Assembly (NCBI RefSeq): GCF_000213805.1
Contig: NC_015556.1
Location: forward strand, 3,983,001-4,047,000
DNA: 64,000 nucleotides
DNA from: Pseudomonas fulva 12-X
GTDB taxonomy: Bacteria > Pseudomonadota > Gammaproteobacteria > Pseudomonadales > Pseudomonadaceae
Reading direction: 5' to 3'
A program made the translations under genes and the position numbers. The notes beneath the pieces are model-generated. The model had not been told where the DNA came from. It was given only the letters and a program-made list of their open reading frames with translations, and searched no databases. Of the stretch, positions 1 to 9,418 are shown piece by piece; the stretch's first letter is position 1, and each line of letters begins with the position of its first letter.

Positions 1-870
1 CACGATGATCGCCGCCGCCAGCTGGTAGTTGCCGTTCACCGCTCGGGCCATCACGAAGCTGGCCGCCGCCGTGGGGCTGGCGAAGTACAGGAAGAGGATC
101 GCCAGGTCGGCGTCGCGAAAGCCGAACGCCCAGGCGCCGAGGGTGGACAGCAGCGGCAGCCAGACCATCTTCATCAGGCTCGAACCGATGGCGATGCCGC
201 TGCTCTCGCGCAGCGAAGTCAGCGACAGGGTGCCGCCGATGCAGATCAGCGCCAGCGGCAGGGTCATCTGCGCGAAGTAGTCGCCGGAAACCATCGCCCA
301 GTGCGGCAGCGGGATCTTCCAGTAGGCGAAGGGCATGGCCAGCAGCACACCGATGATCAGCGGGTTGCTGAAGATGCTCTTGCACAGCGTCCAGGGGTCG
401 GCCTTCATGTTCGGGCTGTAGATCGCCAGCACGATGGCCGACAGCACGTTGTAGCAGAGGATCACCACGCCGCCGAGCACCGCGCCTACCGACAGGCCGT
501 AGTCGCCGTACATGCTGGTGGCCAGGGCCAGGCCGACGATACCGTTGTTGCCGCGAAACGCACCCTGGGTGTAGATGCCGCGGTCAGCCTGCGGGCAGCG
601 CCAGATCGCCCAGCTCCAGGCGATGAAGAAACACACCAGGGTGGCGAACACGAAATAGCCGATCAACGCGGGCTTGAGCGCAGTGCTCAGGTCCGCATTG
701 ATGATGCTCAGAAACAGCAGGGTCGGCATGGTGCCGCGAAACACCAGAGACGAGGCCGTATCGATGAAGGCGTCGTCGATCCAGCGCAGCCGCTTGAGCA
801 GCACGCCGAGGAACAACATGGAGAAAACGGGCGCGGTGATCGCGAGCGTTTGCTGAAGCACGGCGAGCAT
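1..870 (-). CDS. AEC-family (auxin efflux carrier) transporter, 3' end outside the window
   Basis: The reverse strand is open from an ATG at 870 to the window edge (290 residues, no stop seen). The protein is a chain of hydrophobic helices starting MLAVLQQTLAITAPVFSMLF, with polar turns such as GAFRGNNGIVGLALA and PLALICIGGTLSL. These match the AEC / malonate-transporter family of inner-membrane carriers, which are about 310 residues long, so only the last 20 or so residues should be missing. The substrate cannot be told from sequence. It lies downstream of roxRS on the same strand, but the 120-bp gap contains a strong inverted repeat, so it is probably transcribed separately. Confidence 0.85.
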   Translation of the reverse strand, partial: MLAVLQQTLAITAPVFSMLFLGVLLKRLRWIDDAFIDTASSLVFRGTMPTLLFLSIINADLSTALKPALIGYFVFATLVCFFIAWSWAIWRCPQADRGIYTQGAFRGNNGIVGLALATSMYGDYGLSVGAVLGGVVILCYNVLSAIVLAIYSPNMKADPWTLCKSIFSNPLIIGVLLAMPFAYWKIPLPHWAMVSGDYFAQMTLPLALICIGGTLSLTSLRESSGIAIGSSLMKMVWLPLLSTLGAWAFGFRDADLAILFLYFASPTAAASFVMARAVNGNYQLAAAIIV

Positions 871-908
871 GGGGATTCCGAAAGCAGGCGAAAGGCATCG
901 TGAAACGA

Positions 909-935
909 CGACGTGCCTGGGATTCAGGCACGTCG
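909..935. repeat. Perfect 11-bp inverted repeat between roxR and the AEC gene
   Basis: CGACGTGCCTG is followed by five bases and its exact reverse complement. There is no T-tract on either side. It lies 39-65 bp upstream of the AEC start and downstream of roxR, so it is either a factor-independent hairpin ending roxR transcription or an operator of the transporter gene. Confidence 0.5.
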
Positions 936-989
936 ATAGCCTGCTAATGATAGCAAAGCTTCAACCGCAAGAGCCTGCAGCGGTTCGCG

Positions 990-1550
990 TCAGCGACGAA
1001 CCGGGCGCTTCTGCAGTTTGCGTTGCAGGGTGCGGCGGTGCATGCCCAGGGCGCGGGCGGTCGCCGAGATGTTGCCCTCGTGCTCGGTCAGCACGCGCTG
1101 GATGTGTTCCCACTGCAGGCGATCCACCGACATGGGGTTTTCCGGCACCAGGGTGTCGAGGTCGGCGTGCTGGGTCAGCAGCGCGGCGAGTACGTCATCG
1201 GCATCGGCGGGCTTGCACAGGTAATTGCAGGCGCCGCGCTTGATGGCTTCCACGGCGGTGGCGATGCTCGAGTAACCGGTGAGGATCACCACGCGCATCT
1301 CGGCATCCAGCTCCAGGAGCTTGGGCAGCAGCACCAGACCGGAGTCGCCCTCCATCTTCAGGTCGAGCACGGCGTAGTCCGGCAGATCCTGGGTGGCCAG
1401 CGCCAGGCCTTCGTCGGCGCTGGCGGCGGTGGACACGCGCAGACCGCGGCTGCTCATGGCGCGGGCCATCACGCGGGTGAAGGTGGGGTCGTCGTCGACC
1501 AGCAGCAGGTGGGGCTGTTCTTCGCTTTCCAGCAGCGTTTCGTCACTCAT
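990..1550 (-). CDS. roxR: RoxR, redox-responsive response regulator (RegA/PrrA family)
   Basis: This 186-residue protein has an N-terminal receiver (LLLVDDDPTF acidic pocket, phospho-acceptor Asp in AVLDLKMEGDSG, Lys in CKPAD) and a C-terminal Fis-type helix-turn-helix (ISATARALGMHRRTLQRKLQ). This compact layout without an AAA domain is diagnostic of the RegA/PrrA/ActR/RoxR family. It ends the roxSR transcription unit 72 bp after roxS and has a strong GAGGAG ribosome site. In Pseudomonas, RoxSR is known to control respiratory genes such as the cyanide-insensitive oxidase; that role is taken from the family. Confidence 0.93.
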   Translation of the reverse strand: MSDETLLESEEQPHLLLVDDDPTFTRVMARAMSSRGLRVSTAASADEGLALATQDLPDYAVLDLKMEGDSGLVLLPKLLELDAEMRVVILTGYSSIATAVEAIKRGACNYLCKPADADDVLAALLTQHADLDTLVPENPMSVDRLQWEHIQRVLTEHEGNISATARALGMHRRTLQRKLQKRPVRR

Positions 1551-1622
1551 GGGTCACTCCTCAAAACATGCTCGCGGCCTGCCGGCTCGGCAGTACGGCG
1601 TATCGACAAACCTGCGCCGGGC

Positions 1623-2885
1623 TCACACCCGGGCGTAGGCGCGCGGCAACTTGAGCTCGGTGAGCGTGCCGCCTTCTTCATGGTTATACAGCTTCACCGT
1701 GCCGCCGGCGCGGCTGACGCTGGCCTGGCTGAGAAACAGGCCGAGGCCGAAGCCCTTGCCTTTGCCCTTGGTGGTGAAGAACGGCCGGCCCAGCTGCTCG
1801 GCGATGGCCAAGGGTACACCGGCGCCGTAGTCGCGGATGCTCAGGCGCACCCACTGATGATCCCAGTCCAGGCTGATTTCCAGATTGTCCGGGCAGGCAT
1901 CGGCGGCGTTGTTGAGCAGGTTGAGCAGCGCCTGGGTGAGGTCGGCCGGCGGCATCAACTGCGGCGACTTGCCTACGCCCAGACACTCGTAACGATAGCT
2001 GGCTTCCGGGCGCATCAGGTGCCAGCGGTTGAGGGTGGTTTCCAGCCAGCTGACGGCCGGCATTTCCACCACCGCCTGGCGACGATCTGCTTCGGCGGCG
2101 CGCACCAGATGCTGCAAGGTTTCCTTGCACAGCTTGACCTGCTCCTGCAGCAGCGCCAGATCCTCCTGCAGCAGCGGATTCTGGTGCTCGCGGCGCAGCT
2201 CCTTGATCAGCACGCTCATGGTCGCCAGCGGCGTGCCCAGCTCGTGGGCGGCGCCGGCGGCCTGGGTGGCCACGGCCAGCAGCTGCTGGTCACGCATGCC
2301 CTCCTCGCGGCGCTCGGCGCGCAGTTTTTCCTGCTGGCGCAGCTCTTCGGCCATCTTGGCGACGAAGAAGGTGATCAGCCCCGCCGCCAGGGCGAAGCTC
2401 AGCCACATGCCGTAGACCAGCAGGCTCTCGCGCGGCCCCACGGGCAATTGCAGCGGATGGGACCAGACCAGCAGCAGGGTGTAGGACGCCAGCGCCATGC
2501 CGCCCAGGATCATGGTGAACAGCCACGGCAGCGTCGCGGCGGCGATGGTCAGCGGCACCAGGTAATAGGACACGAAGGGGTTGGTCGAGCCACCCGAGTA
2601 GTACAGCAGCACGCTGTGGATGATCAGGTCGAAGCCCAGGTGAATGGCGTACTCGGCCTCGGTGACCGGCCATGGCCCGCGCAGGCGCAGCGCTGTCAGC
2701 AGGAACAGCACCAGGGACGCGCCCAGGGTGATGCTCAGCTGCAGCCAGGGCAGCGGCAACAGATCGGATTTATACGCCAGGCCAACCGAACCGGCTTGTG
2801 CGGCCAGCACCAGGAGGCGAATCAGGGTCAGCCGCCACAGGTTCTGGCGACTGGCGGACAACAACTGAACAGGGGCCAGCATCAA
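1623..2885 (-). CDS. roxS: RoxS, membrane sensor histidine kinase (RegB/PrrB family)
   Basis: The 420-residue protein starts with about six membrane helices. These contain the GGSTNPF motif, the quinone-site signature GGxxNPF of RegB/PrrB. The kinase core follows: H-box in AAHELGTPLATM, N-box in LLNNAADACP, and G-boxes in DYGAGVPL and GKGFGLGLFL. A Cys in KLCKETLQH, just after the H-box helix, sits about where the redox-active Cys of RegB lies. It is the first gene of the pair with roxR. Signal sensing through the quinone pool is inferred from the family. Confidence 0.92.
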   Translation of the reverse strand: MMLAPVQLLSASRQNLWRLTLIRLLVLAAQAGSVGLAYKSDLLPLPWLQLSITLGASLVLFLLTALRLRGPWPVTEAEYAIHLGFDLIIHSVLLYYSGGSTNPFVSYYLVPLTIAAATLPWLFTMILGGMALASYTLLLVWSHPLQLPVGPRESLLVYGMWLSFALAAGLITFFVAKMAEELRQQEKLRAERREEGMRDQQLLAVATQAAGAAHELGTPLATMSVLIKELRREHQNPLLQEDLALLQEQVKLCKETLQHLVRAAEADRRQAVVEMPAVSWLETTLNRWHLMRPEASYRYECLGVGKSPQLMPPADLTQALLNLLNNAADACPDNLEISLDWDHQWVRLSIRDYGAGVPLAIAEQLGRPFFTTKGKGKGFGLGLFLSQASVSRAGGTVKLYNHEEGGTLTELKLPRAYARV

Positions 2886-3236
2886 CTCTCCTAAAGGCTC
2901 ATGACGAGCCGGGCGAGTATAACCAAGGCCACCTGCCGGCTAATGCGGCAACGCGCCGCAGCGCCCGAGTCGGCGGGCTCCGAATGCATCATCGAGCGCG
3001 TCTCGAAGCATGAAGCGCAGAGCACCGCTCGCCACTCATCGGCACACCGCAAAATAACTGGCACTACGCCACATGTCATCGTACGACATCGCTAAATCGC
3101 GGTTTTTCGCGACAGATTCCCCGCTCATGCCACGCGAAAAAACTGACCGCCAACGACCTATCAAGTCGCCAAAAACTCAACAAACAGCGCTTAAAAAGAA
3201 TTCAGTTATAAAAAATAAATTCAATATTCACATATT

Positions 3237-3255
3237 TATGTTGTATGACAACATA
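3237..3255. promoter_or_regulatory. Palindrome of GntR/FadR-subfamily type upstream of the MFS gene
   Basis: TATGTTGT, three bases, then its exact reverse complement. The core fits the TNGTNNNACNA operator consensus of FCD-type GntR regulators. It lies about 100 bp before the MFS start in a distinctly AT-rich stretch of the 467-bp gap (2886-3352) that separates this gene from divergent roxS. No GntR gene is adjacent. Nothing else is recognisable in the gap apart from the presumed promoters. Confidence 0.5.
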
Positions 3256-3352
3256 TTTCCTGAGAGCGTATATATGTAACAAATTGTCTCAGAGCTCTCA
3301 TGCAAGCAGCCCTGAACAATCACCAGTTTCCAAGAATAATTCAGGTGAAATA

Positions 3353-4654
3353 ATGAGAATAAAAGGTATCCGGTGGTGGATGGTCAGCCTGGTCACTGCC
3401 GGCCTGGTCATCAACTACCTCGCCCGCAACACCCTGTCGGTCGCCGCACCCACGCTGATGACCGACCTCGCCATCAGCACCGAGCAATACGCCAAGATCG
3501 TCGCCGCCTGGCAGATCTGCTACGCCCTCATGCAGCCCATCGCCGGCTGGGTCATCGACTTCATCGGCACCAAACTGGGTTTCGCGGTGTTCGCCATTGG
3601 CTGGTCGATCGCCTGCGCCTCTGCCGCGCTGGCTACCGACTGGAAAAGCATGGCGTTCATGCGCGGCCTGCTCGGCATCACCGAAGCGGCTGGCCTGCCG
3701 GCTGGCGTGAAAGCCACCACCGAATGGTTCCCGGCCAAGGAGCGCTCGGTGGCCATCGGCTGGTTCAACATCGGCTCCTCCCTCGGCGCGCTGCTGGCGC
3801 CGCCCCTGGTTGTCTGGGCGATCCTGCACAGCGGCTGGCAGCTGGCGTTCCTGATCGTCGGCGGCTCGGGCCTGGTGTGGACGCTGCTGTGGGCATGGCT
3901 CTACAAGCACCCGCGTGACCAGAAGCGCCTGGGCGACGAGGAGCGCGACTACATCCTCTCCGGCCAGGAAGCCCACCTGCACAGCGAGAAGCGTGAGAAA
4001 GGCGCCTGGAAAGGCATCTTCAAGGTGCGCAACTTCTATGCGATCGCCGCCGCGCGAGTGCTGTCCGAGCCGGCCTGGCAGACCTTCAACGCCTGGATTC
4101 CGCTGTACCTGATGACCGAGCGGCACATGAATATCAAGGAAATCGCCATGTTCGCCTGGCTGCCCTTCCTCGCTGCCGACATCGGCTGCGTGCTCGGCGG
4201 CTACCTGAGCCCGTTCTTCCACCGCTACTGCAAGGTGTCGCTGTTCACCTCGCGCAAGATGGTGCTGCTGTTCGGCGCCAGCTGCATGATCGGCCCGGCC
4301 TGCATCGGCCTGGTGGAAAGCCCGTACACCGCGATTCTGTTGCTGTGCATCGGCGGTTTCGCGCACCAGACGCTGTCCGGCGCGCTTTACTCGATCACCT
4401 CCGACTCCTTCAAGAAGGATCAGGTGGCCACCGCCACCGGCCTGGGCGGCATGTGCGGCTACCTGGGCGCTGCAGCCTTCACCCTGGTGTTCGGCGTGCT
4501 GGTCACCCAGATCGGCTACAGCCCGCTGTTCGTGGTGCTGGCGATCTTCGATATCGTCGCTGCCATTCTGGTCTGGACCGTCGCCCGCGAACTGCATGAC
4601 ACCGTAGCGCCGGCGCTCGCCCCGCTGCCTGATGCCCACGCCACCCCGGCATGA
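3353..4654 (+). CDS. MFS transporter, ACS/ExuT-like (organic acid or hexuronate uptake)
   Basis: 433 residues with about 12 membrane helices. The N-terminus (WWMVSLVTAGLVINYLARNT) and the segment RGLLGITEAAGLPAGVKATTEWFPAKER are typical of the anion:cation symporter group that includes ExuT and GudP. The ATG at 3353 is preceded by AGGTG; the open frame extends 36 codons upstream, but those codons lie in AT-rich non-coding-like sequence, so the later start is used. Hexuronate is the family-level guess; other sugar acids are possible. The gene sits between roxS and the SIMPL gene, which I recall as neighbours in P. aeruginosa, so it is probably an insertion. Confidence 0.85.
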   Translation: MRIKGIRWWMVSLVTAGLVINYLARNTLSVAAPTLMTDLAISTEQYAKIVAAWQICYALMQPIAGWVIDFIGTKLGFAVFAIGWSIACASAALATDWKSMAFMRGLLGITEAAGLPAGVKATTEWFPAKERSVAIGWFNIGSSLGALLAPPLVVWAILHSGWQLAFLIVGGSGLVWTLLWAWLYKHPRDQKRLGDEERDYILSGQEAHLHSEKREKGAWKGIFKVRNFYAIAAARVLSEPAWQTFNAWIPLYLMTERHMNIKEIAMFAWLPFLAADIGCVLGGYLSPFFHRYCKVSLFTSRKMVLLFGASCMIGPACIGLVESPYTAILLLCIGGFAHQTLSGALYSITSDSFKKDQVATATGLGGMCGYLGAAAFTLVFGVLVTQIGYSPLFVVLAIFDIVAAILVWTVARELHDTVAPALAPLPDAHATPA

Positions 4655-4833
4655 CCGCCCACCGCGCCCGGCACTGGCCGGGCGTGGTTCCCCGCTGCAC
4701 TGGCCACTGCCTGAAAAGCGCTGGCTGCCCGCCCTGCAAAAAAATTTGCCGAACCTTGACCCGGTTACCCGCTGTCCTTCGTCTACCTTGATGAACGCGG
4801 CAGCCAGCCGCACGTAACCGAAAAGGAATCGCC

Positions 4834-5541
4834 ATGCTGCCACTGTCCCGCCTCGCCACCGCACTGGCCTTCACCACCGCCGGCCTGCTGAGCATCGCCG
4901 CGCACGCCGATGAGCCGCGCTACAACCAGATTTCCCTGAGCACCCAGGTCAGCCATGAAGTGGCCCACGACCTGATGCAGGTCACCCTGTTCACCGAAGC
5001 CCAGCAGAAGGACCCTGCGGCGCTAGCCGCCGAGATCACCCGCACCCTCAATGCCGGCCTGACTCAGGCCCGCGGCGTGAAGGGTGTGACCGTCTCCCAG
5101 GGCAGCCGCAACAGCTACCCGGTATACAGCGAGAAAGGCGAGGAAATCAGCGCCTGGCGCGAGCGCGCCGAAATCCGTCTGGAAAGCGCCGACTTCGCCG
5201 CCCTATCCAAGCTCACCGGCGAGATGCTGAAAACCCTGAAGATGGGCGGCATGAGCTTCAGCATCGCCGACGCCACCCGCAAGAAGGAAGAAGACGCGCT
5301 GATCAAGGACGCCGTCGCGGCCTTCAAGGAACGCGCCCAACTGACCACCGAAGCCCTGGGCGGCAAGAGCTACAAGCTGGTCAGCCTGAACCTCAATAGC
5401 GGCGGCTTCGTACGCCCGCCGATGCGCATGGAAGCCATGAAGGCCTCGGCGTTCTCCAGCGACAGCGCCACCCCGGAAGTCGAAGCCGGCACCAGCCAGG
5501 TGACGATGAATGCCGATGGGGTGATCGAGGTGCAGCTGTAA
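4834..5541 (+). CDS. Periplasmic SIMPL-domain protein (DUF541, YggE-like)
   Basis: 235 residues with a clear signal peptide (hydrophobic LATALAFTTAGLLSIAAHA, cleavage before DEP) and a SIMPL/DUF541 body: ISLSTQVSHEVAHDLMQVTL, the repeated alternating-charge strands, and the C-terminal VTMNADGVIEVQL strand. Proteins of this family are periplasmic or outer-membrane associated and are linked to oxidative-stress protection, but their molecular role is not settled. AAGGAATC before the ATG is a good ribosome site. A strong terminator follows, so it is monocistronic. Confidence 0.85.
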   Translation: MLPLSRLATALAFTTAGLLSIAAHADEPRYNQISLSTQVSHEVAHDLMQVTLFTEAQQKDPAALAAEITRTLNAGLTQARGVKGVTVSQGSRNSYPVYSEKGEEISAWRERAEIRLESADFAALSKLTGEMLKTLKMGGMSFSIADATRKKEEDALIKDAVAAFKERAQLTTEALGGKSYKLVSLNLNSGGFVRPPMRMEAMKASAFSSDSATPEVEAGTSQVTMNADGVIEVQL

Positions 5542-5561
5542 GCACCCGGTTCGACGTGATC

Positions 5562-5600
5562 AGGGGAGGTTGCGAGCAGCGTCGCAGCCTCCCCTTTTGT
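5562..5600 (+). terminator. Intrinsic terminator after the SIMPL gene
   Basis: Stem of about 13 bp (GGGGAGGTTGCGA against TCGCAGCCTCCCC, one G-T pair), six-base loop, followed by TTTTGTTTG. Confidence 0.85.
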
Positions 5601-5737
5601 TTGTCTGGCGTTTTCGGCACAGCCCGTGCATAGCCTCAAACAAGGTCTAGGCTCAAGGCAGGCTCGTCACCATCCGACACGCCCGGTTTTGTCGCAACAG
5701 ACCCCTCAGGAAAAATCACAACAGACATGAGGTAACC

Positions 5738-7336
5738 ATGCACAAGAACGCCTTTATTCAGGCTTTTGTCGTCGCCGGCCTGATAGCCAGCGCCCCCTTC
5801 GCACAGGCCGCCGGCAACCTGGTGTACTGCTCCGAAGGCAGCCCTGCAGGCTTCGACCCTGGGCTCTACACCACCGGAACCGATTTCGATGCCGCGGCGG
5901 AAACCGTCTTCAACCGCCTCTCGCAGTTCGAGCGTGGCGGCACCTCGGTGGTGCCGGGCCTGGCGGAGAAGTGGGACATCAGCGATGACGGCCTCACCTA
6001 CACCTTCCACCTGCGTAAAGGCGTGAAATTCCACACCACCGACTACTTCAAGCCGAGCCGCGAATTCAACGCCGACGACGTGCTGTTCACCTTCAACCGC
6101 ATGCTCAACAAGGACGACCCGTTCCGCAAGGCGTACCCCACCGAGTTCCCGTACTTCACCGACATGGGCATGGACAAGAACATCGCCAAGATCGAGAAGG
6201 TCGACGAGCACACGGTGCGCTTCACCCTCAACACCGTCGACGCCGCGTTCATCCAGAACATGGCCATGAGCTTCGCCTCGATCCACTCGGCCGAATACGC
6301 CGCCCAGCTGCTCAAGGCCGGCAAGGCCTCGGAAATCAACCAGAAGCCCATCGGCACCGGCCCGTTCGTGTTCAGCCGTTACCAGAAGGACGCGCAGATC
6401 CGCTACAAGGGCAACAAGGAATACTGGAACCCGGATGACGTGAAGATCGACAACCTGATCTTCGCCATCAACACCGACCCGTCGGTGCGCATGCAGAAGC
6501 TGCGTGCCGGTGAGTGCCACGTCAGCGTGTTCCCGCGCCCGGCCGACCTGGAAACCCTGAAGAAGGATCCCAAGCTGCAGATGCCCGAGCAGGCTGGCTT
6601 CAACGTCGGCTACCTGGCCTACAACACCGAGCACAAGCCGCTCGACAAGCTGGAAGTGCGCCAGGCGCTGGACATGGCCATCAACAAGCCGGCGATCATC
6701 AATGCCGTGTACCAGGGCGCCGGCCAGGTGGCGGTCAACGGCATGCCGCCGACCCAGTGGTCCTATGACGACACCATCAAGGACACGCCTTACAACCCGG
6801 AAAAGGCCAAGGAACTGCTCAAGGCTGCCGGCGTGAAGGAAGGCACCGAGATCACCCTGTGGGCCATGCCGGTGCAGCGCCCGTACAACCCCAACGCCAA
6901 GCTGATGGCCGAGATGCTGCAGGCCGACTGGGCCAAGGTCGGCATCAAGGCACGCATCGTCAGCTACGAGTGGGGCGAGTACAACAAACGCGCCAAGGCC
7001 GGCGAGCACGACACCCTGCTGATCGGCTGGACCGGCGACAACGGTGACCCCGACAACTGGCTGGGCGTGCTGTACGGCTGCGACGCCATTGGCGGCAACA
7101 ACTACAGCCGCATGTGCGACAAGGAGTTCGACGCGCTGATCAAGAAAGCCAAGGCGATCAACGACCGCGACGAGCGTACCGCGCTCTACAAGCAGGCCCA
7201 GCATCTGCTCAAGGCCGACGTGCAGAACACGCCAATCGCCCACTCCACGGTGTATCAGCCAATGAGCACCCGGGTGAAGGACTTCAAGATCAGCCCATTC
7301 GGCCTGAACTCCTTCTACGGTGTGAGCATCGAGTAG
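5738..7336 (+). CDS. dppA1: Di-/tripeptide ABC transporter periplasmic binding protein DppA1
   Basis: 532 residues, family SBP_bac_5 (DppA/OppA cluster). The signal peptide ends ...SAPFAQA before AGN. Family marks include LVYCSEGSPAGFDPGLY, the YTFHLRKGVKFHTTDYFKPSREFNADDVLFTFNRM block, and the KPIGTGPFVF and GDNGDPDNWLG loops that line the peptide pocket. GAGGT lies upstream of the ATG. It is the first of four paralogous binding proteins here that probably share the single DppBCDF membrane complex; in P. aeruginosa the paralogues differ in peptide preference. A perfect terminator follows directly, so it is a separate transcription unit. Confidence 0.93.
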   Translation: MHKNAFIQAFVVAGLIASAPFAQAAGNLVYCSEGSPAGFDPGLYTTGTDFDAAAETVFNRLSQFERGGTSVVPGLAEKWDISDDGLTYTFHLRKGVKFHTTDYFKPSREFNADDVLFTFNRMLNKDDPFRKAYPTEFPYFTDMGMDKNIAKIEKVDEHTVRFTLNTVDAAFIQNMAMSFASIHSAEYAAQLLKAGKASEINQKPIGTGPFVFSRYQKDAQIRYKGNKEYWNPDDVKIDNLIFAINTDPSVRMQKLRAGECHVSVFPRPADLETLKKDPKLQMPEQAGFNVGYLAYNTEHKPLDKLEVRQALDMAINKPAIINAVYQGAGQVAVNGMPPTQWSYDDTIKDTPYNPEKAKELLKAAGVKEGTEITLWAMPVQRPYNPNAKLMAEMLQADWAKVGIKARIVSYEWGEYNKRAKAGEHDTLLIGWTGDNGDPDNWLGVLYGCDAIGGNNYSRMCDKEFDALIKKAKAINDRDERTALYKQAQHLLKADVQNTPIAHSTVYQPMSTRVKDFKISPFGLNSFYGVSIE

Positions 7337-7353
7337 TCCCTGCCGTATGAATG

Positions 7354-7383
7354 AAAACGCCCGGCCAATTGGCCGGGCGTTTT
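7354..7383. terminator. Bidirectional intrinsic terminator after dppA1
   Basis: A perfect 30-bp palindrome: AAAA, CGCCCGGCC, AATT, then the reverse complement ending TTTT. An identical copy lies after dppA2 at 9419-9448. Confidence 0.9.
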
Positions 7384-7467
7384 CGTTTCCAGAGCCAGCT
7401 CACGATCTTGCGGAGCGACTTCGGCGCGCTGCCTGTAAAGCGGCGGGATCGGACGGTCGCGTAATCC

Positions 7468-7534
7468 GTAGGGGCTTTAGCCCCGAGTTCTTTGGTGACC
7501 TTGATAAAAAGCTCGGGGCTAAAGCCACTCCTAC
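7468..7534. repeat. REP-like extragenic palindrome
   Basis: GTAGGGGCTTTAGCCCCGAG and, about 25 bp on, CTCGGGGCTAAAGCCACTCC form an inverted pair of the REP type common between Pseudomonas genes. It occupies the middle of the 420-bp gap between dppA1 and dppA2 (7384-7802); the rest of that gap holds only the presumed dppA2 promoter. Confidence 0.7.
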
Positions 7535-7802
7535 ATTCTCACCGGCCGCTTCTGCACTGTAGCCGTCTCTTTACGTCGCCTTAAAAGATCGGCTGCCGTG
7601 ACAGCTCAGGCATTAACGCGGCAAGCACTGGCCGCCACCACGCACACGCCCCGTGAGCGCGATCCAATGCGGCATCGCATCGGCAATGTGGCAAAGGATC
7701 GCAAACGGGTTATTAGCAGCAAACCAGATGATCTTGTAGAAAAAAACCGGAGTGCGGCATGCTCCATCGACACACCGCTTCACACCTGTCGACAGGACAT
7801 TC

Positions 7803-9401
7803 ATGGACAAGACCGTATTCAAGCACTTGCTACTGACCACCGCACTGCTGGCCTGTGCGCCAATGGCCCAGGCCGCCAGCACCCTGGTGTACTGCTCCGA
7901 GGCCAGCCCGGCCGGCTTCGACCCCAGCCAGTACACCAGCGGCACGGATTTCGATGCGTCGGCGGAAACCGTGTTCAACCGCCTCACCCAGTTCAAGCGC
8001 GGCGGCACCGAGGTCGAACCGGGCCTGGCCACCGAATGGCAGGTGGCCGATGACGGGCTGAGTTACACCTTCCACCTGCGCAAGGGTGTGAAATTCCATA
8101 CCACCGACTACTTCACGCCGAGCCGAGACTTCAACGCCGACGACGTGCTGTTCACCTTCAACCGCCTGCTTGACCCCGAGCAGCCGTTTCGCAAGGCCTA
8201 TCCTTCGGAGTCGCCCTACTTCACCGACATGGGCCTGAACACCACGATCAAGAGCGTGGAAAAGCTCGGCGACTACACCGTGCGCTTCAATCTCAACAAC
8301 GTCGATGCCGCTTTCGTGCAGAACCTGGCGATGAGCTTCGCCTCGATCCAGTCGGCCGAGTACGCCGCCAAGCTGCTCAAGGAAGGCAAGGCCGGCGAGA
8401 TCAACCAGAAGCCGATCGGCACCGGGCCGTTCGTGTTCAAGCGCTACCAGAAAGATTCCAGCATCCGCTACACCGCCAACCGGCAGTACTGGAAGCCCGA
8501 AGACGTGAAGCTCGACAACCTGATCTTCTCGATCAACACCGACGCCGCCGTGCGCCTGCAGAAGCTCAGGGTCGGCGAATGCCAGGTCAGCGGCTACCCA
8601 CGCCCCGAAGACATCGAGCTGGCCGAGAAGGACCCGAACCTCAAGGTACTCAGCCAGCCGGGCTTCAACCTGGGCTTCCTGGCCTACAACGTCACCCACA
8701 AACCACTCGACCAGCTCAAGGTACGCCAGGCCCTGGACATGGCCATCGACAAGCCGGCGATCATCAAGGCCGTTTACCGCAGTGCCGGGCAAGTGGCTGA
8801 GAACGCCCTGCCGCCTGGCCAGTGGGGCTTCGACCCGAACATCAAGGACGCCCCGCACGATCCGCAAAAGGCCCGGCAACTGCTCAAGGAAGCCGGCGTC
8901 GCCCCAGGCACGCAGGTCAACCTGTGGGCCATGACCGTACAGCGCGCCTCCAACCCCAACGCCAGGCTCTCGGCGCAGATGATTCAGGCCGACTGGGACA
9001 AGATCGGCATCAAGGCCAATATCGTCAGCTACGAATGGGGCGAGTACATCAAGCGCGCCAAGGCCGGCGAGCACGACGTGATGATCTACGGCTGGACCGG
9101 CGACAACGGTGACCCGGACAACTGGCTGGGTGTGCTGTACAGCTGCGCAGCGGTCAAGGGCAGCAACTACGCCAAGTGGTGCGACCCGGCCTATGACAAG
9201 CTGGTCACCCAGGCCAAGACCACCAGCAACCGCGACGAGCGCATCAAGCTGTATCAGCAGGCCCAGCAGATCCTCAAGGCTCAGGTACCGATCACCCCGA
9301 TCGCCAATTCCCGGGTATTCCAGCCCATGCGCAAGGAAGTGCAGGATTTCCGCATCAGCCCGTTCGGCCTGACGCCCTTCTACGGCGTCAGCATCGACTG
9401 A
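7803..9401 (+). CDS. dppA2: Di-/tripeptide ABC transporter periplasmic binding protein DppA2
   Basis: 532 residues, SBP_bac_5 family, clearly a paralogue of DppA1 (same TFHLRKGVKFHTTDYF block, NQKPIGTGPFVFKRYQKD, GWTGDNGDPDNWLGVLYSC). The ATG at 7803 has AGGA upstream and gives a good signal peptide (MDKTVFKHLLLTTALLACA..AQA). The frame stays open 17 codons further upstream, but those codons do not look like coding sequence. It is convergent with mdpA, with a shared bidirectional terminator between them. Changes in the ligand-binding half against DppA1 suggest a different peptide range. Confidence 0.92.
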   Translation: MDKTVFKHLLLTTALLACAPMAQAASTLVYCSEASPAGFDPSQYTSGTDFDASAETVFNRLTQFKRGGTEVEPGLATEWQVADDGLSYTFHLRKGVKFHTTDYFTPSRDFNADDVLFTFNRLLDPEQPFRKAYPSESPYFTDMGLNTTIKSVEKLGDYTVRFNLNNVDAAFVQNLAMSFASIQSAEYAAKLLKEGKAGEINQKPIGTGPFVFKRYQKDSSIRYTANRQYWKPEDVKLDNLIFSINTDAAVRLQKLRVGECQVSGYPRPEDIELAEKDPNLKVLSQPGFNLGFLAYNVTHKPLDQLKVRQALDMAIDKPAIIKAVYRSAGQVAENALPPGQWGFDPNIKDAPHDPQKARQLLKEAGVAPGTQVNLWAMTVQRASNPNARLSAQMIQADWDKIGIKANIVSYEWGEYIKRAKAGEHDVMIYGWTGDNGDPDNWLGVLYSCAAVKGSNYAKWCDPAYDKLVTQAKTTSNRDERIKLYQQAQQILKAQVPITPIANSRVFQPMRKEVQDFRISPFGLTPFYGVSID

Positions 9402-9418
9402 ACCTATGCGGTGAATAA

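Noticed and set aside
909..935. Intrinsic terminator for roxR
   Set aside because: The hairpin is perfect but has no T-tract, so it is listed only as an inverted repeat.
1023..2894. 623-codon open frame on the plus strand
   Set aside because: Antisense to roxR and roxS, Gln/His/Gly-rich shadow with no family match.
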